The notes under the pieces are model-generated. The model had not been told where the DNA came from, ran no database searches, and saw only the letters and a program-made list of their open reading frames with translations. Positions 24,960 through 33,344 of a stretch of 39,578 nt of DNA are shown one piece after another. The stretch is from Propionibacteriaceae bacterium (GTDB lineage: Bacteria > Actinomycetota > Actinomycetes > Propionibacteriales > Propionibacteriaceae). Each line of letters opens with the position of its first letter. The stretch's first letter is position 1. The position numbers and the translations under genes were made by a program. The stretch spans positions 1-39,578 of the forward strand of contig JAISHO010000046.1 in assembly GCA_031262485.1 (NCBI GenBank), read 5' to 3'.

Positions 24960-26083
24960 GCCTGCGCCTTCCTGATGTCACGTTCGCGGGCGTCTTCGGC
25001 GTCGAGCGGGATCGCCACCTCGGTGGGGACGAGCGACTCGTCTTCGTCCTCATCGGTCAGGGTGAGGACGCCGCCGGAGGCCGAGGTCGGGTCGAGGGCG
25101 TCGCGGATGCCGTCGCCGACGGCGTTCACGCACAAGACGAGGATGACGAGGATGATCGCCGGGAAGCCGAAGATCCACGGGAAGGTCGTCGCCATGCGCG
25201 AGCCCTGGCTGATGAGGGAGCCCAGGGAGACGTCGGGCGGCTGGACGCCCAGCCCGAGGAAGGACAGCCCCGTCTCGGAGAGGATGGCCCCGCCGACACC
25301 GAGGGCGATGTTGATGATGAGGAGGGAGGAGATGTTGGGCACGATGTGGCGCACGATGATGCCGCCGGAGGACATGCCCATGTACCGCGCCGCCAGGATG
25401 TACTCCTTGTTGAGGAGGGATTGGGTCATCGATCGGACGACACGGGCCGTCACCATCCACCCGAGGATAGCGAGGACGAAGGCGAGCATGACCCAGGCGG
25501 CGTTGCCGCTGGCGTCGAAGCCCTTGGTGACGACGGCGACGATGAGGAAGAAGGGGACGATGAGGAGCAGGTCGATGAGCCAGAGCAAGATGCGCTCGAC
25601 CCACCCGCCGAAGTAGGCCGCCGTCGTGCCGACGAGAGTGGCGATCAAGGCGGAGACGATGGCGACGAAGAAGCCGATGAGCAGGGAACGGCTCAGCCCG
25701 TGCAACGTCATCGCCAGCACGTCGCGTCCGGCTTGCGTCGTGCCGAAGAGGTGGTTCGAGCTGGGCGGTTGCAGGAAGTTCGCCGTGTCGATGTCGAGGT
25801 ATTTCCAATAGGACAGGTGCGGGCCGACGACCGCCATGAAGACGAGGATGAGGATCCCGATCGCGCCGACGACGGCCGTCTTGTTACGGAGGAAGCGGCG
25901 CCAGGTGAGCTGGCCGCGGGTGAGGCGGCCGGATTTCTTGGGCGCCGTGGCGTCGGCGGCCCCCGCCGTCGTCGCGTCGGTCGCGCTCGATGTCGCCGTG
26001 GCGGCGGAGGCGCTGCCTGTGACGATCGTGGCGTCCTTGTTCGGATCGCGGCCCGGCGTCGTGCCGGTAGTGTTCTCGCTCAT
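24956..26083 (-). CDS. Peptide ABC importer permease 2 (DppC/OppC type)
   Basis: 375 residues from ATG 26083. A ~65-residue Ala/Thr-rich tail (SASAATATSSATDATTAGAA) precedes the usual OppC start RRFLRNKTAVVGAIGILILV. About six membrane segments follow, and the EAA loop is seen as VVRSMTQSLLNKEYILAARY, then SGGIIVRHIVPN. The conserved end LGLGVQPPDVSLGSLISQG is present. It starts 4 bases after the first permease stop and overlaps the ATPase gene, so all three form one operon. Confidence 0.92.
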   Translation of the reverse strand: MSENTTGTTPGRDPNKDATIVTGSASAATATSSATDATTAGAADATAPKKSGRLTRGQLTWRRFLRNKTAVVGAIGILILVFMAVVGPHLSYWKYLDIDTANFLQPPSSNHLFGTTQAGRDVLAMTLHGLSRSLLIGFFVAIVSALIATLVGTTAAYFGGWVERILLWLIDLLLIVPFFLIVAVVTKGFDASGNAAWVMLAFVLAILGWMVTARVVRSMTQSLLNKEYILAARYMGMSSGGIIVRHIVPNISSLLIINIALGVGGAILSETGLSFLGLGVQPPDVSLGSLISQGSRMATTFPWIFGFPAIILVILVLCVNAVGDGIRDALDPTSASGGVLTLTDEDEDESLVPTEVAIPLDAEDARERDIRKAQA

Positions 26084-26087
26084 CGGA

Positions 26088-27071
26088 TCACCCCAACCTG
26101 ACTCGTGGATCGAGAACGGCGACGACGATGTCGGAGAGGATCGCCCCGACGATGACGCAGACGCCAGAGAAGGCGGCCACGGCGGTGACGCCGTTGACAT
26201 CGTGTCCACCGATCGTCTCGACGAGGTAGCGGCCGATGCCGTTGAAGCTGAAGACCGTCTCCGTCAACGTCGCCCCGGTGAACATCGTCGCCACGGTGAA
26301 GGCGACGTAGGTGCCCGTCGGAATGAGCGCGGTGCGCAAAGCGTGCTTCGTCACCGCCTTGGAATAAGGCAGGCCCTTGGCCCGGGCCGTGCGGACGTAA
26401 TCCTGGCCCAGGGAATCGAGCATGAGGTTGCGTTGGATCCGGCTGAAGGAGGCCGCGCTCGTGATGAAGAGCGCCAGCGTCGGCAATAACAAGTGCTGAA
26501 GCCGGTCGAAGACGGCGGCGAAGGGATAATTGCCGGTGCGCCCCGTCTCGCCGACGAACTCGAAGATGTTGAGCCCCGTCGTCCGGTTGATGTGCACAGC
26601 CAACACCTGGCTGGCTAGGCCGATGACGAAGATCGGGGTGGAGACGAAGAGGAGGGAGAGGAAGGTGATGACGCGGTCGGAGATCTTGTATTGCCGGGTG
26701 GCCGTCCAGGCGCCGATGCCGACGCCGACGATGATGCTCGTGATCGTGCCGATGAGCATGAGCCTGATGCTGACGCCGACGCGCGAGGCGATCTGCTCGT
26801 TGACGTAGGCGCCCTCGGGAGAACGGCCCCAATCCCAGCTGGTGACGATGTTGGAGAGCCAGACACCGTAACGTTCAAGGAGAGGGACGTTATGGCTGAG
26901 GTTGTAGCGCAGCATCATCTGCTCGATGACGGCGGGATCGACCGGGGGCTGGCGGGCGGCGTAGACGGCGTACGGGTTGAGCACCCAGCCGGCCAGGAGA
27001 TAGACGAGCGAGATGGCGATGAACAGAAGGACGGCGTAGTTGAGCAGGCGCTTGAGGATATAGCGCGTCAT
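26088..27071 (-). CDS. Peptide ABC importer permease 1 (DppB/OppB type)
   Basis: 327 residues from ATG 27071, with GGAG 6 bases upstream. Typical opening MTRYILKRLLNYAVLLFIAI, then a periplasmic loop with LSHNVPLLERYG, six membrane segments, and the EAA-type loop RIQRNLMLDSLGQDYVRTAR followed by AKGLPYSKAVTKHALRTALI. It ends VAVLDPRVRLG, the standard OppB C-terminus. It is the first gene of the transporter operon. Confidence 0.92.
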   Translation of the reverse strand: MTRYILKRLLNYAVLLFIAISLVYLLAGWVLNPYAVYAARQPPVDPAVIEQMMLRYNLSHNVPLLERYGVWLSNIVTSWDWGRSPEGAYVNEQIASRVGVSIRLMLIGTITSIIVGVGIGAWTATRQYKISDRVITFLSLLFVSTPIFVIGLASQVLAVHINRTTGLNIFEFVGETGRTGNYPFAAVFDRLQHLLLPTLALFITSAASFSRIQRNLMLDSLGQDYVRTARAKGLPYSKAVTKHALRTALIPTGTYVAFTVATMFTGATLTETVFSFNGIGRYLVETIGGHDVNGVTAVAAFSGVCVIVGAILSDIVVAVLDPRVRLG

Positions 27072-27391
27072 GGGCAACTCCGCTCCACCACAGGGTTCAT
27101 CGGGGGCACTCGTCTTGCTGGGGGCACGACCTCCTCCATCGGCAGGTCGCAGACATCGTAGCACCGACGACGCCTAACTTCCTTGTCGGCCTTCAACGAC
27201 TAGGTGATATCGACGTCACTCCTCGTATGCGGCGATCGTTCGCGAAATGACGAAGCGATCCGTTCCACCGCCCGACCGGATGCCGAGATCGTCACTGATT
27301 CACCTTGTCGGGGCATGAGCACCAGGTCCCTGAAATGAGACGATCGCCCCGGCCCACGACAGCGCGTGGATCCGGGGCGACCGAAGTGAGA
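27072..27391. other. Intergenic region upstream of the transporter operon (320 bases)
   Basis: It carries the operon's promoter region (minus strand) and, at its right end, the DUF805-gene terminator. GGGGGCAC occurs twice (near 27093 and 27115). I see no gene and no riboswitch-like structure. Confidence 0.4.
27341..27383 (-). terminator. Terminator of the DUF805 gene
   Basis: CGATCGCCCCGG at 27341-27352 pairs with CCGGGGCGACCG at 27372-27383 (one mismatch), and CCCAC/CGTGG pairs inside the loop. TCTCATTTC follows on the minus strand. Confidence 0.7.
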
Positions 27392-28372
27392 TCAGCGATA
27401 GGTCTCCTGCCCATAGGAGGAGCCGTCCGGCGTGCCATAGGGGTTGCCGACGGGGTTGCCGCCGTTGATGTCGAAGCGACGTCCCTGCGGGTCGGTCGGC
27501 ATCGCCATGAGGACGATGATGATGATCGAGCCGACGAACGGAATGAAGTTGAGGAACCAGAACGCCCCCGACTTATTGGTGTCGTGCAGACGGCGCCACG
27601 AGATGGCGAGATGCGGAATGATGGCGGCCAGCGAGACGAGTGAGGTGATGATCGTGAGGAACACCCCGAACCCGTTCAGCGTCGTCTGGGGGTAGCCATA
27701 GGCGTCATAGGTCATCTCGCCTTGCCCGAGGGCTGCGGTGAGCAAGCCCATGACGAACCCGAAGGCCACGAGAGCGAGAATCCACCACCAATACTCCCCG
27801 CGGGAGGCCCGGCCGGAGAAGGTGATGTACTTCTTGAAGACACGCTTGATGGCGTCGACGAACCCGATCCCGTACCACGGCTGGTCGAGCGAGCCGGGAT
27901 CACCGCTGGGAGCCGAGGCGGTGATGCCGTAGGGCGAAGCGGCGGGATAACCGGCCGCCTGAGCAGGCATCGGCTGCGGCGTGTACGGGCTGGCCGGCGG
28001 CATCGGCGCGGCGCCGTAAGGGGAGGTCGCGTTCGGAGCGGAGGGCTGAGCCATGCCGGGCTGCCCCGTGCTCGTCTGCCCCATGCCCGTTTGTCCGGCG
28101 CTCGGCTGGCTCGAGCTGTTCGGGCTGTAGCTGGGATACGCGGAGGACGCTGAGCCGGCGGTCGATTGCCCATAGGCCGCCGAGTCGAACGTGGTCGGAC
28201 CCGAGTGCTGGCCCGCCGTGGGCCACGACGGCTGCGACGAGGTGGACGAACCGACGTTCGCAGCGTCAGCGGTCGGCCACGACGGAGCGTCCGTGGTCTG
28301 CTGGCCGGTTGACGGCGCGAACGGCGAAGCGCCATTCTGCCCGGTCGGAGGAACCGGTGTTGATGAAGACAT
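27392..28372 (-). CDS. DUF805 family membrane protein with a long disordered N-terminal tail
   Basis: 326 residues. Residues 1-165 are Ser/Pro/Gln/Gly/Tyr-rich with repeats such as PSWPTA (twice) and SAGQTGMGQTSTGQPGM. The DUF805 domain follows: FKKYITFSGRASRGEYWWWI (the usual 'yf.f.GRasR.eyWw' start), four membrane segments, and ISWRRLHDTNKSGAFWFLNF, the conserved 'RRLHD...sGww.l' loop. The tail after the last helix is Gly/Asn/Pro-rich. DUF805 function is unknown; the topology suggests a small inner-membrane protein with a cytoplasmic low-complexity arm. AAGGG precedes ATG 28372. Confidence 0.88.
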   Translation of the reverse strand: MSSSTPVPPTGQNGASPFAPSTGQQTTDAPSWPTADAANVGSSTSSQPSWPTAGQHSGPTTFDSAAYGQSTAGSASSAYPSYSPNSSSQPSAGQTGMGQTSTGQPGMAQPSAPNATSPYGAAPMPPASPYTPQPMPAQAAGYPAASPYGITASAPSGDPGSLDQPWYGIGFVDAIKRVFKKYITFSGRASRGEYWWWILALVAFGFVMGLLTAALGQGEMTYDAYGYPQTTLNGFGVFLTIITSLVSLAAIIPHLAISWRRLHDTNKSGAFWFLNFIPFVGSIIIIVLMAMPTDPQGRRFDINGGNPVGNPYGTPDGSSYGQETYR

Positions 28373-28527
28373 AATGAACCCTTTCTAGCGCGCTGAGACG
28401 CGCGAAACCCAACACTGAGGTGAGGCATGCGCTTCGATGGTCCCTCCCGAAGCACGCTCGAATAAGCGCCCGCAGGCCCGCCCCTATGAAAATTAACGTA
28501 GCACCCCTGTGCGGGTCGGGTCCATAT

Positions 28528-28545
28528 CGTTCGAATCCACGAACG
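28528..28545 (-). other. Short hairpin at the pyrB stop codon
   Basis: CGTTCG-aatcca-CGAACG directly abuts the pyrB stop (28546-28548). The stem is only six bases and no U-run follows, so a terminator role is possible but weak. Confidence 0.35.
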
Positions 28546-29649
28546 TCACTCGCGCAAGGTCGCCTTCCAGGGGCGCTGCTTCGTCGTCAATTCGACGGCC
28601 TCGACGGAGACGCCGAGCGCGGTGAGGAAGATCGCCATCCGCACTTTCAACCCGTTGTCGGTCTGATGGAAGATGGCGAGCCCCGGCAGGTCGTCGACGT
28701 CGCTTGACAGGTCGAAACTGCCCGGGCGCGAGTCGCGCGGCAAGGGGTGCATGATGACGATGTCGAGGTTGTCGGCCTCGGTCAGGATCGCCCGGTTGAG
28801 CAGGTCGGGGGCCGGGCGGGATCCGGGGGCCAGGCCGGTGTCGGTGGCGGGCAGCCCGCTGATCGAACGGGAGAGCTCCTCGGTCATCCGCTCGCGCTGC
28901 ACCCGCGTCGCGTAGACGGCGTCCGCCCCCGCCACGGCGTCGACGACGGTGTCGCAGAGGGTCACCGTGTGCCCGCGTTCGACGACGGGACGGGCGAACT
29001 CGTCGGGCAATTCCAACCCCGGAGGGGCGAAGAGACGGAATTCGACCTTGTCATGCAGGCTCATGAGCTTCATGAGGGAGTGGACGGTGCGCCCGTAGCG
29101 CAGGTCGCCGAGGATGGCGAGGACGCAGCTGTCGATCGTTTTGCCGCGTTCGGTCAGTTCGCGCTCCAAGGTGTAGACATCGAGGAGGGCCTGGCTCGGG
29201 TGCTCGCCGGCCCCGTCGCCGGCGTTGACAACGGGCACGACGGAGGCGGCCGCGAACTGCGCCACCGATCCCTCGTCGGGATGCCGGACGACGAGGACGT
29301 CGGAATACCCGGAGACGACGCGGGCGGTGTCGGCGATCGACTCGCCCTTCGCCATCGAGGAGAAGGTGAATCCCGTCGTCGTCGTCACCTCCCCGCCTAG
29401 GCGCAGGAACGCCGATTCGAACGAAAGGCGCGTCCGCGTGCTCGGCTCGAAGAAGAGGGACCCGAGCATCGCCCCGTCTAAGACGGTGCACACTCCCCGC
29501 CGTCGGGCGATCGGATCGACGGCGTCGGCGAGATCGAACAGACGCCGCAATGTGCCGCGATCGAACTGATCGACGGAGAGCAGGTGTCGCCCCTGCTCGA
29601 AGAGGGGAAGGGACACGGGCATCGGGCTGGTAGAAGACGTCATGCTCAT
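28546..29649 (-). CDS. pyrB: Aspartate carbamoyltransferase
   Basis: 367 residues. It joins carbamoyl phosphate and aspartate in pyrimidine synthesis. Carbamoyl-phosphate site FFEPSTRTRLSFESA (~66-80); [37 protein letters not shown]; and the aspartate-side IIMHPLPRDSRPG. It is longer than usual (~310) because of a short N-terminal extension, an insert rich in Pro/Ala/Thr before DLLNRAILTE, and a C-terminal tail. Two close ATGs (29649, 29643) are possible; neither has a good ribosome-binding site. It is the last gene of the 31662-28546 operon, 45 bases after the rhomboid stop; no regulatory-chain gene is present. Confidence 0.93.
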   Translation of the reverse strand: MSMTSSTSPMPVSLPLFEQGRHLLSVDQFDRGTLRRLFDLADAVDPIARRRGVCTVLDGAMLGSLFFEPSTRTRLSFESAFLRLGGEVTTTTGFTFSSMAKGESIADTARVVSGYSDVLVVRHPDEGSVAQFAAASVVPVVNAGDGAGEHPSQALLDVYTLERELTERGKTIDSCVLAILGDLRYGRTVHSLMKLMSLHDKVEFRLFAPPGLELPDEFARPVVERGHTVTLCDTVVDAVAGADAVYATRVQRERMTEELSRSISGLPATDTGLAPGSRPAPDLLNRAILTEADNLDIVIMHPLPRDSRPGSFDLSSDVDDLPGLAIFHQTDNGLKVRMAIFLTALGVSVEAVELTTKQRPWKATLRE

Positions 29650-29694
29650 GATGAGGCAAGCTACCACGCGCTGCTGCGTGCCTTGTCAGAGCGG

Positions 29695-30753
29695 TCAGCC
29701 CAGGGCGAAGGCACGCAGTGAGATGGCGACGAGACAGATCGCGGCCAGCATGCCGAGGGCCGTCCACTGGATCAGGTTTCGCCGTGGCCCGCTCGGCGCG
29801 TAGAGAAGGGCGACCGTGGCGATCGCCCCGCCGATGAGACCGCCCAGATGCGCTTGCCAGGAGATGTTCGAGCCGGTGAAGGTGATGACGACGTTGAGGC
29901 CGATCCAAAAGATCAGTTGCTTGATGTCGTAGCGCAGTTTCAGGCTGATGATGAGCAAGGCCCCGAGTAGGCCGAAGATCGAGCCCGAGGCGCCGTAGGA
30001 GAGCGACTGGGCGCCGGAGAGCCACATCACGAAGGCGGAGCCGAACAAGCCTGCGACAAGGTAAAGCGCGAGGAAACGGGCACGTCCGACGACCCGCTCG
30101 ACCGGCGGGCCGATGAAGATGAGGCTGACGCTGTTCGTCAACAGATGGAGCGCCGAGACGTGGGTGAAGATGCTCGTGAACGGCTGCCAGATCGCCCCCT
30201 CGGCGACCCCTGGCATCCACGTGGCGTCCGCGATCGAGGCGCAGACCTGGGGATCGGGCACATTCGGATACCACGAGTTCGTGCCCTCGATGACGCACAT
30301 CCCGCTCGGCATGAGGCCGAGGAGCGAGGTGAAGAATGAGGTCGGGCCGCCCGTCGCGGCGATGAGGACGAAGACGGCGACATTGATTCCGACGATGATG
30401 ACGCTCGTCATCATGGGATTCGACGAGATCGCGCCACCGTAGGGGCCCTCGTTGATCCGCGTCTGCTTGGTGTGGGCTTTGACGCACTGGGGGCACTGGT
30501 AGCCGACGGCGGCAGGGATCATGCAATCGGCGCAGATCGGTTGGCCGCAGCGACGGCAAGTGATCCGGGTGGGGCGTTTGGGATGGTTCTTGCAGAACAT
30601 CGCCGCCGGTTCGGCGGGCGCCGGGGTGGAGAACGCTTGATTGACGTCGAAATGGGGTTGACTAGGCGGCTGACCGGGCGGGGATTGGAAATCGGGCATT
30701 CCCGGGGGCGGATCGCCCTCGGGGCGCGGCTGGCCGGCGGACGTGTCACTCAC
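29695..30753 (-). CDS. Rhomboid-family intramembrane serine protease with an N-terminal zinc finger
   Basis: 352 residues. A Pro-rich start (~50 residues) is followed by a B-box-like zinc finger: CKNHP, CRRCGQPICADC and CPQC, with Cys/His spacing suited to two metals. Six or more membrane segments follow. The Ser-His dyad is visible: Ser in YGASGSIFGLLGA (~256) and His in WQAHLGGLIGG (~301); the upstream SALHLLTNSVSLIFIG carries the His/Asn of the oxyanion region. It cleaves membrane helices of unknown substrates. GTG 30753 overlaps the HAD stop (GTGA), so the two are translationally coupled. Confidence 0.92.
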   Translation of the reverse strand: MSDTSAGQPRPEGDPPPGMPDFQSPPGQPPSQPHFDVNQAFSTPAPAEPAAMFCKNHPKRPTRITCRRCGQPICADCMIPAAVGYQCPQCVKAHTKQTRINEGPYGGAISSNPMMTSVIIVGINVAVFVLIAATGGPTSFFTSLLGLMPSGMCVIEGTNSWYPNVPDPQVCASIADATWMPGVAEGAIWQPFTSIFTHVSALHLLTNSVSLIFIGPPVERVVGRARFLALYLVAGLFGSAFVMWLSGAQSLSYGASGSIFGLLGALLIISLKLRYDIKQLIFWIGLNVVITFTGSNISWQAHLGGLIGGAIATVALLYAPSGPRRNLIQWTALGMLAAICLVAISLRAFALG

Positions 30754-31397
30754 GACAGGAAGCCCTCCTCGGCCAACCAGCGGCGGGTGTCGGCGTCGTC
30801 ATGCCACAGGTGGGCGTGCCAGCCGCGCGCGGCGGCGGCCTCGACGTTGGCGATCCGGTCGTCGATGAACCAGATCTTCTCCCCCGGCAAGCCGAGGGTG
30901 TCCTCGACGCGGCGGTAGATCTCCTCGCCCGGCTTGACCGTCTTCATGACCCCGGAGAAGAACCACGGGTCGGCTAGGCGATACCAATCGAAGTTCACGG
31001 CCGCTTCGGCGAAGGAGACGGGCGCGTTCGAGAGGATTCCGACCGGCGTGTTCCGTTCATGCAATTCGGTGAGGAAGGCGCGGGCGTCGGGTCGCGGCGT
31101 CGCCCACCCGGCGATATCTGCCTTGACAAGGCTCGGCAGACGTTCGCGCAGCTTCTCGTCGCTCCAGCCCAGCCCGAGCGCGTCCGTCGTCACGCGCCAA
31201 TAATCCTCGTCCGTCATGCCGCCGTCGTAGGCGGGGCGCTCGGCCCAGAACACCCGGTCGACGTCATCGGTCGTCACCTCGAGCAGATCGGCCAGGTTGA
31301 CGTTGAGCCCCGTCGGCTCGCACAGCACCATGCCGAGATCGAAGAGGAGATAACGGTCAGTCCGCGCGGACGAGGAGGGAGTGCTCACGCGTGCCAT
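30750..31397 (-). CDS. HAD-superfamily hydrolase
   Basis: 215 residues. Motif I RYLLFDLGMVL holds the nucleophile Asp but has Gly where most HAD phosphatases have the second Asp (the 'FDLGGVL' subgroup, as in haloacid dehalogenase-like and YihX-type members). Motif II is GILSNAP, motif III Lys lies in MKTVKPGEEIYRR, and motif IV is FIDDRIANVEAA. A small helical cap sits between motifs I and II. The substrate, probably a sugar phosphate or nucleotide, is unknown. ATG 31397 is preferred because it keeps the overlap with the upstream small gene short (41 bases). Confidence 0.88.
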   Translation of the reverse strand: MARVSTPSSSARTDRYLLFDLGMVLCEPTGLNVNLADLLEVTTDDVDRVFWAERPAYDGGMTDEDYWRVTTDALGLGWSDEKLRERLPSLVKADIAGWATPRPDARAFLTELHERNTPVGILSNAPVSFAEAAVNFDWYRLADPWFFSGVMKTVKPGEEIYRRVEDTLGLPGEKIWFIDDRIANVEAAAARGWHAHLWHDDADTRRWLAEEGFLS

Positions 31398-31662
31398 TGT
31401 GCCGGGTCCCCCGTGGGGAACCAAACGTGGGTGAGCGCCACTTCGCTCTCAGACAAGCCATGATCTCTTCTGGTGATATGCCGAGAGACGAGTCCGCCTC
31501 CATTTCAGCGTCGCGAGCGTCGAGCATATCCACGACCTCATCGCCACGATCCCCTGACACGTCGTCCATCATCTCGGGTTCTCCCCATAGCTCGGCGGCC
31601 AAGCGGAACTGATCGTAGATGGGAAGCTTTTTCGCCTCACAAAGGATTTCGTCAAACACCAC
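31357..31662 (-). CDS. Addiction-module-like small protein heading the HAD-rhomboid-pyrB operon
   Basis: 101 residues, GTG start. Residues ~2-75 resemble the putative addiction-module component family (relatives of RelB-type antitoxins): an amphipathic first helix FDEILCEAKKLPIYDQFRLA, AAELWGE, then acidic residues and the closing LDARDAEMEADSSLGISPEE followed by IMACLRAKWR. The last ~25 residues overlap the HAD gene start and look like read-through rather than a domain. No RelE/ParE toxin gene lies next to it. A -10 box TAGAAT ends six bases before the GTG and no ribosome-binding site is seen, so it is probably leaderless. Family assignment is moderate. Confidence 0.6.
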   Translation of the reverse strand: MVFDEILCEAKKLPIYDQFRLAAELWGEPEMMDDVSGDRGDEVVDMLDARDAEMEADSSLGISPEEIMACLRAKWRSPTFGSPRGTRHNGTREHSLLVRAD

Positions 31663-31668
31663 GAGCGA

Positions 31669-31674
31669 ATTCTA
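31669..31674 (-). promoter_or_regulatory. Putative -10 box (TAGAAT) of the small antitoxin-like gene
   Basis: TAGAAT on the minus strand, six bases (tcgctc) before the GTG at 31662. Only 13 bases separate it from the divergent alanine racemase -10 box. Confidence 0.55.
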
Positions 31675-31687
31675 AGCGGGAGAAGGA

Positions 31688-31693
31688 TAGGCT
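31688..31693 (+). promoter_or_regulatory. Putative -10 box (TAGGCT) of the alanine racemase gene, leaderless
   Basis: TAGGCT fits TANNNT and is followed by six bases (cggccc) and ATG 31700. The expected -35 position falls on the opposing -10 box, so the two promoters should compete. Confidence 0.5.
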
Positions 31694-31699
31694 CGGCCC

Positions 31700-33004
31700 A
31701 TGCCCGGTGAGACCTTCGCGCGGATCGACGTTGACGCGCTCGGACGCAATCTGACCGCGATCCGGCGCCATGTCGGGGGGCGGAAAATCTTGCTGCCTGT
31801 CAAAGCGAACGCGTATGGGCACGGGCTCGTCGAGGTCGCGCGGGCCGTCGAGGAGAACGGGTGGGCCGAGTGGCTCGGCGTCGCCGCCGTCGACGAGGGA
31901 ATCGCCTTGCGGGAAGCGGGAATCACCCTGCCAGTCCTTAAGCTCTCACCTGCTCACGCTGACGATGTCGCTCGCGCGGTCGCGGCGGGGGTGACGCTGA
32001 CGGTCGAGGACGCCGAGACGATCAGCGCCGTCGCCTCGGCCGGGAGCGCGGAATCCCCTGCGAACGTCCATCTCAAGGTCGACACGGGGATGCGCCGGAT
32101 CGGCTGCGAACCAGGCGAGGCGGCCGGGTTGGCCCGGCTCATCGCGACCGACCCACGGTTGGCGCTCGGGGGCGTCTTCACCCACTTGGCGGCGAGCGAG
32201 GACGAGCACGAGGACGAGTTCACCGCCCGGCAGTTGAAGCTCTTCCGCGGGGCCGTCGCCGCGATTGAGGACGCGACCGGGGAAGCGATCCCGCTCGTGC
32301 ACGCCGCCAACTCGGGGGGCGTGCTGCGTCACCCGGATAGTTGGTTCGACCTCGTGCGCCCAGGCATCCTCTCGTACGGCTACATCCCCGGCGCGGAGAG
32401 CCGGCGACGGTCGCTCGGCGAGTGGCTCGGACTCGACGACGAGGCCGGCGGCGCCCAACCGCGCCCGACCGACGAGTCGAGCGACGCGCCCGGCACGCCC
32501 CCCCACGATCACGCCGATTCTTCGGGCGTTGGCGGCGATCGCGCGGAACTGGTCACGGCGATCGAACCGGTGCTCACGCTCGTCTCGCACCTCTCCTATG
32601 TCAAGGTGGTCCCGGCCGGGCAAACCGTCAGTTACAACCGGCGTTGGCGGGCGCGGCGCGACACGTGGATCGGCACCATTCCGGTCGGTTACGGCGACGG
32701 CTACCGGCGCGGATTGACGAACGAGGGCGAGGTCGTGATCCGGGGGCGGCGCCATCGCGTCACCGGGACGGTGTGCATGGATCAGCTCATGGTCGATCTC
32801 GGGCCCGCCACCGGCGCGGCCGACGAACAGCCCCCCTATCAGGCTGGCGAAGCGGTCGTCCTCATCGGTTCGGACGGGGGGGAACGCGTCGGCGCCGACG
32901 ATCTCGGACGAATCTGCGAGACGATCAGCTACGAGATCCTCACCGGCCTGGCCGCTCGGGTGCCGCGCGTCGTCGTGCGATCCGCCCATCGCCCCGTCGT
33001 CTGA
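31700..33004 (+). CDS. alr: Alanine racemase with an internal low-complexity insert
   Basis: 434 residues; the family is usually 360-390. It converts L- to D-alanine for peptidoglycan. The PLP Lys lies in LLPVKANAYGHG (K35); KVDTGMRRIG, HAANSGG and RPGILSYGYIPG are family marks. The second catalytic base Tyr is in TVSYNRRW (Y312), then GTIPVGYGDGYRRG and CMDQLMVDLG. Residues ~233-285, between the barrel and the C-terminal beta-domain, hold an extra ~45-residue Asp/Pro/Ser/Gly-rich insert absent from ordinary enzymes. Downstream, a 58-residue small-protein gene follows after 57 bases. It diverges from the antitoxin-like operon. Confidence 0.93.
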   Translation: MPGETFARIDVDALGRNLTAIRRHVGGRKILLPVKANAYGHGLVEVARAVEENGWAEWLGVAAVDEGIALREAGITLPVLKLSPAHADDVARAVAAGVTLTVEDAETISAVASAGSAESPANVHLKVDTGMRRIGCEPGEAAGLARLIATDPRLALGGVFTHLAASEDEHEDEFTARQLKLFRGAVAAIEDATGEAIPLVHAANSGGVLRHPDSWFDLVRPGILSYGYIPGAESRRRSLGEWLGLDDEAGGAQPRPTDESSDAPGTPPHDHADSSGVGGDRAELVTAIEPVLTLVSHLSYVKVVPAGQTVSYNRRWRARRDTWIGTIPVGYGDGYRRGLTNEGEVVIRGRRHRVTGTVCMDQLMVDLGPATGAADEQPPYQAGEAVVLIGSDGGERVGADDLGRICETISYEILTGLAARVPRVVVRSAHRPVV

Positions 33005-33061
33005 CGGCGTCTTGGCGAAAAATCGTAGACTGACCCCGTCATCAACCACGAGGAGGCGACC

Positions 33062-33238
33062 ATGTGCCGACCAGTGACGTGCAAGGTGTGCGGAAAGACG
33101 ACGTGGGCCGGCTGCGGCCAGCACATCGGCCAAGTCAAGGCGCAGGTCCCAGCCGGGCAATGGTGCGACGGCAAACACACTCAGGCCGAGATCGACGCGG
33201 CCAAGCCAGCCGGGCTCTTCTCCCGTTTCAAGAGCTGA
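33062..33238 (+). CDS. 58-residue Cys/His-rich (zinc-ribbon-like) small protein
   Basis: ATG 33062 follows GAGGAGG at an ideal distance. The protein opens MCRPVTCKVCGKTTWAGCGQ and continues HIGQVKAQVPAGQWCDGKH; the pattern C-x2-C-x7-C ... C-x3-H fits a small metal site. Similar short 'CRPVTCxxCGKTTWxGCGxH' proteins are common and conserved in Actinomycetota, with unknown function. The C-terminal third (AAKPAGLFSRFKS) is basic. It is too short for many gene finders but looks real. Confidence 0.85.
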   Translation: MCRPVTCKVCGKTTWAGCGQHIGQVKAQVPAGQWCDGKHTQAEIDAAKPAGLFSRFKS

Positions 33239-33344
33239 CACGGCCTTGAGGGGCGTCGACAAGGTGCGACGGCGTCCCTGATTCAACCCTGATCGCAGGC
33301 TCTCGCGGTCACGGAAGTTTGGCTCCGGGGGCTAGCATTCTCAC

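Noticed and set aside
28521-28546. GTTCGAATCC, resembling a tRNA T-loop
   Set aside because: The flanking bases do not form a T-stem and no acceptor, D or anticodon arms can be built; it is part of the CGTTCG/CGAACG hairpin.
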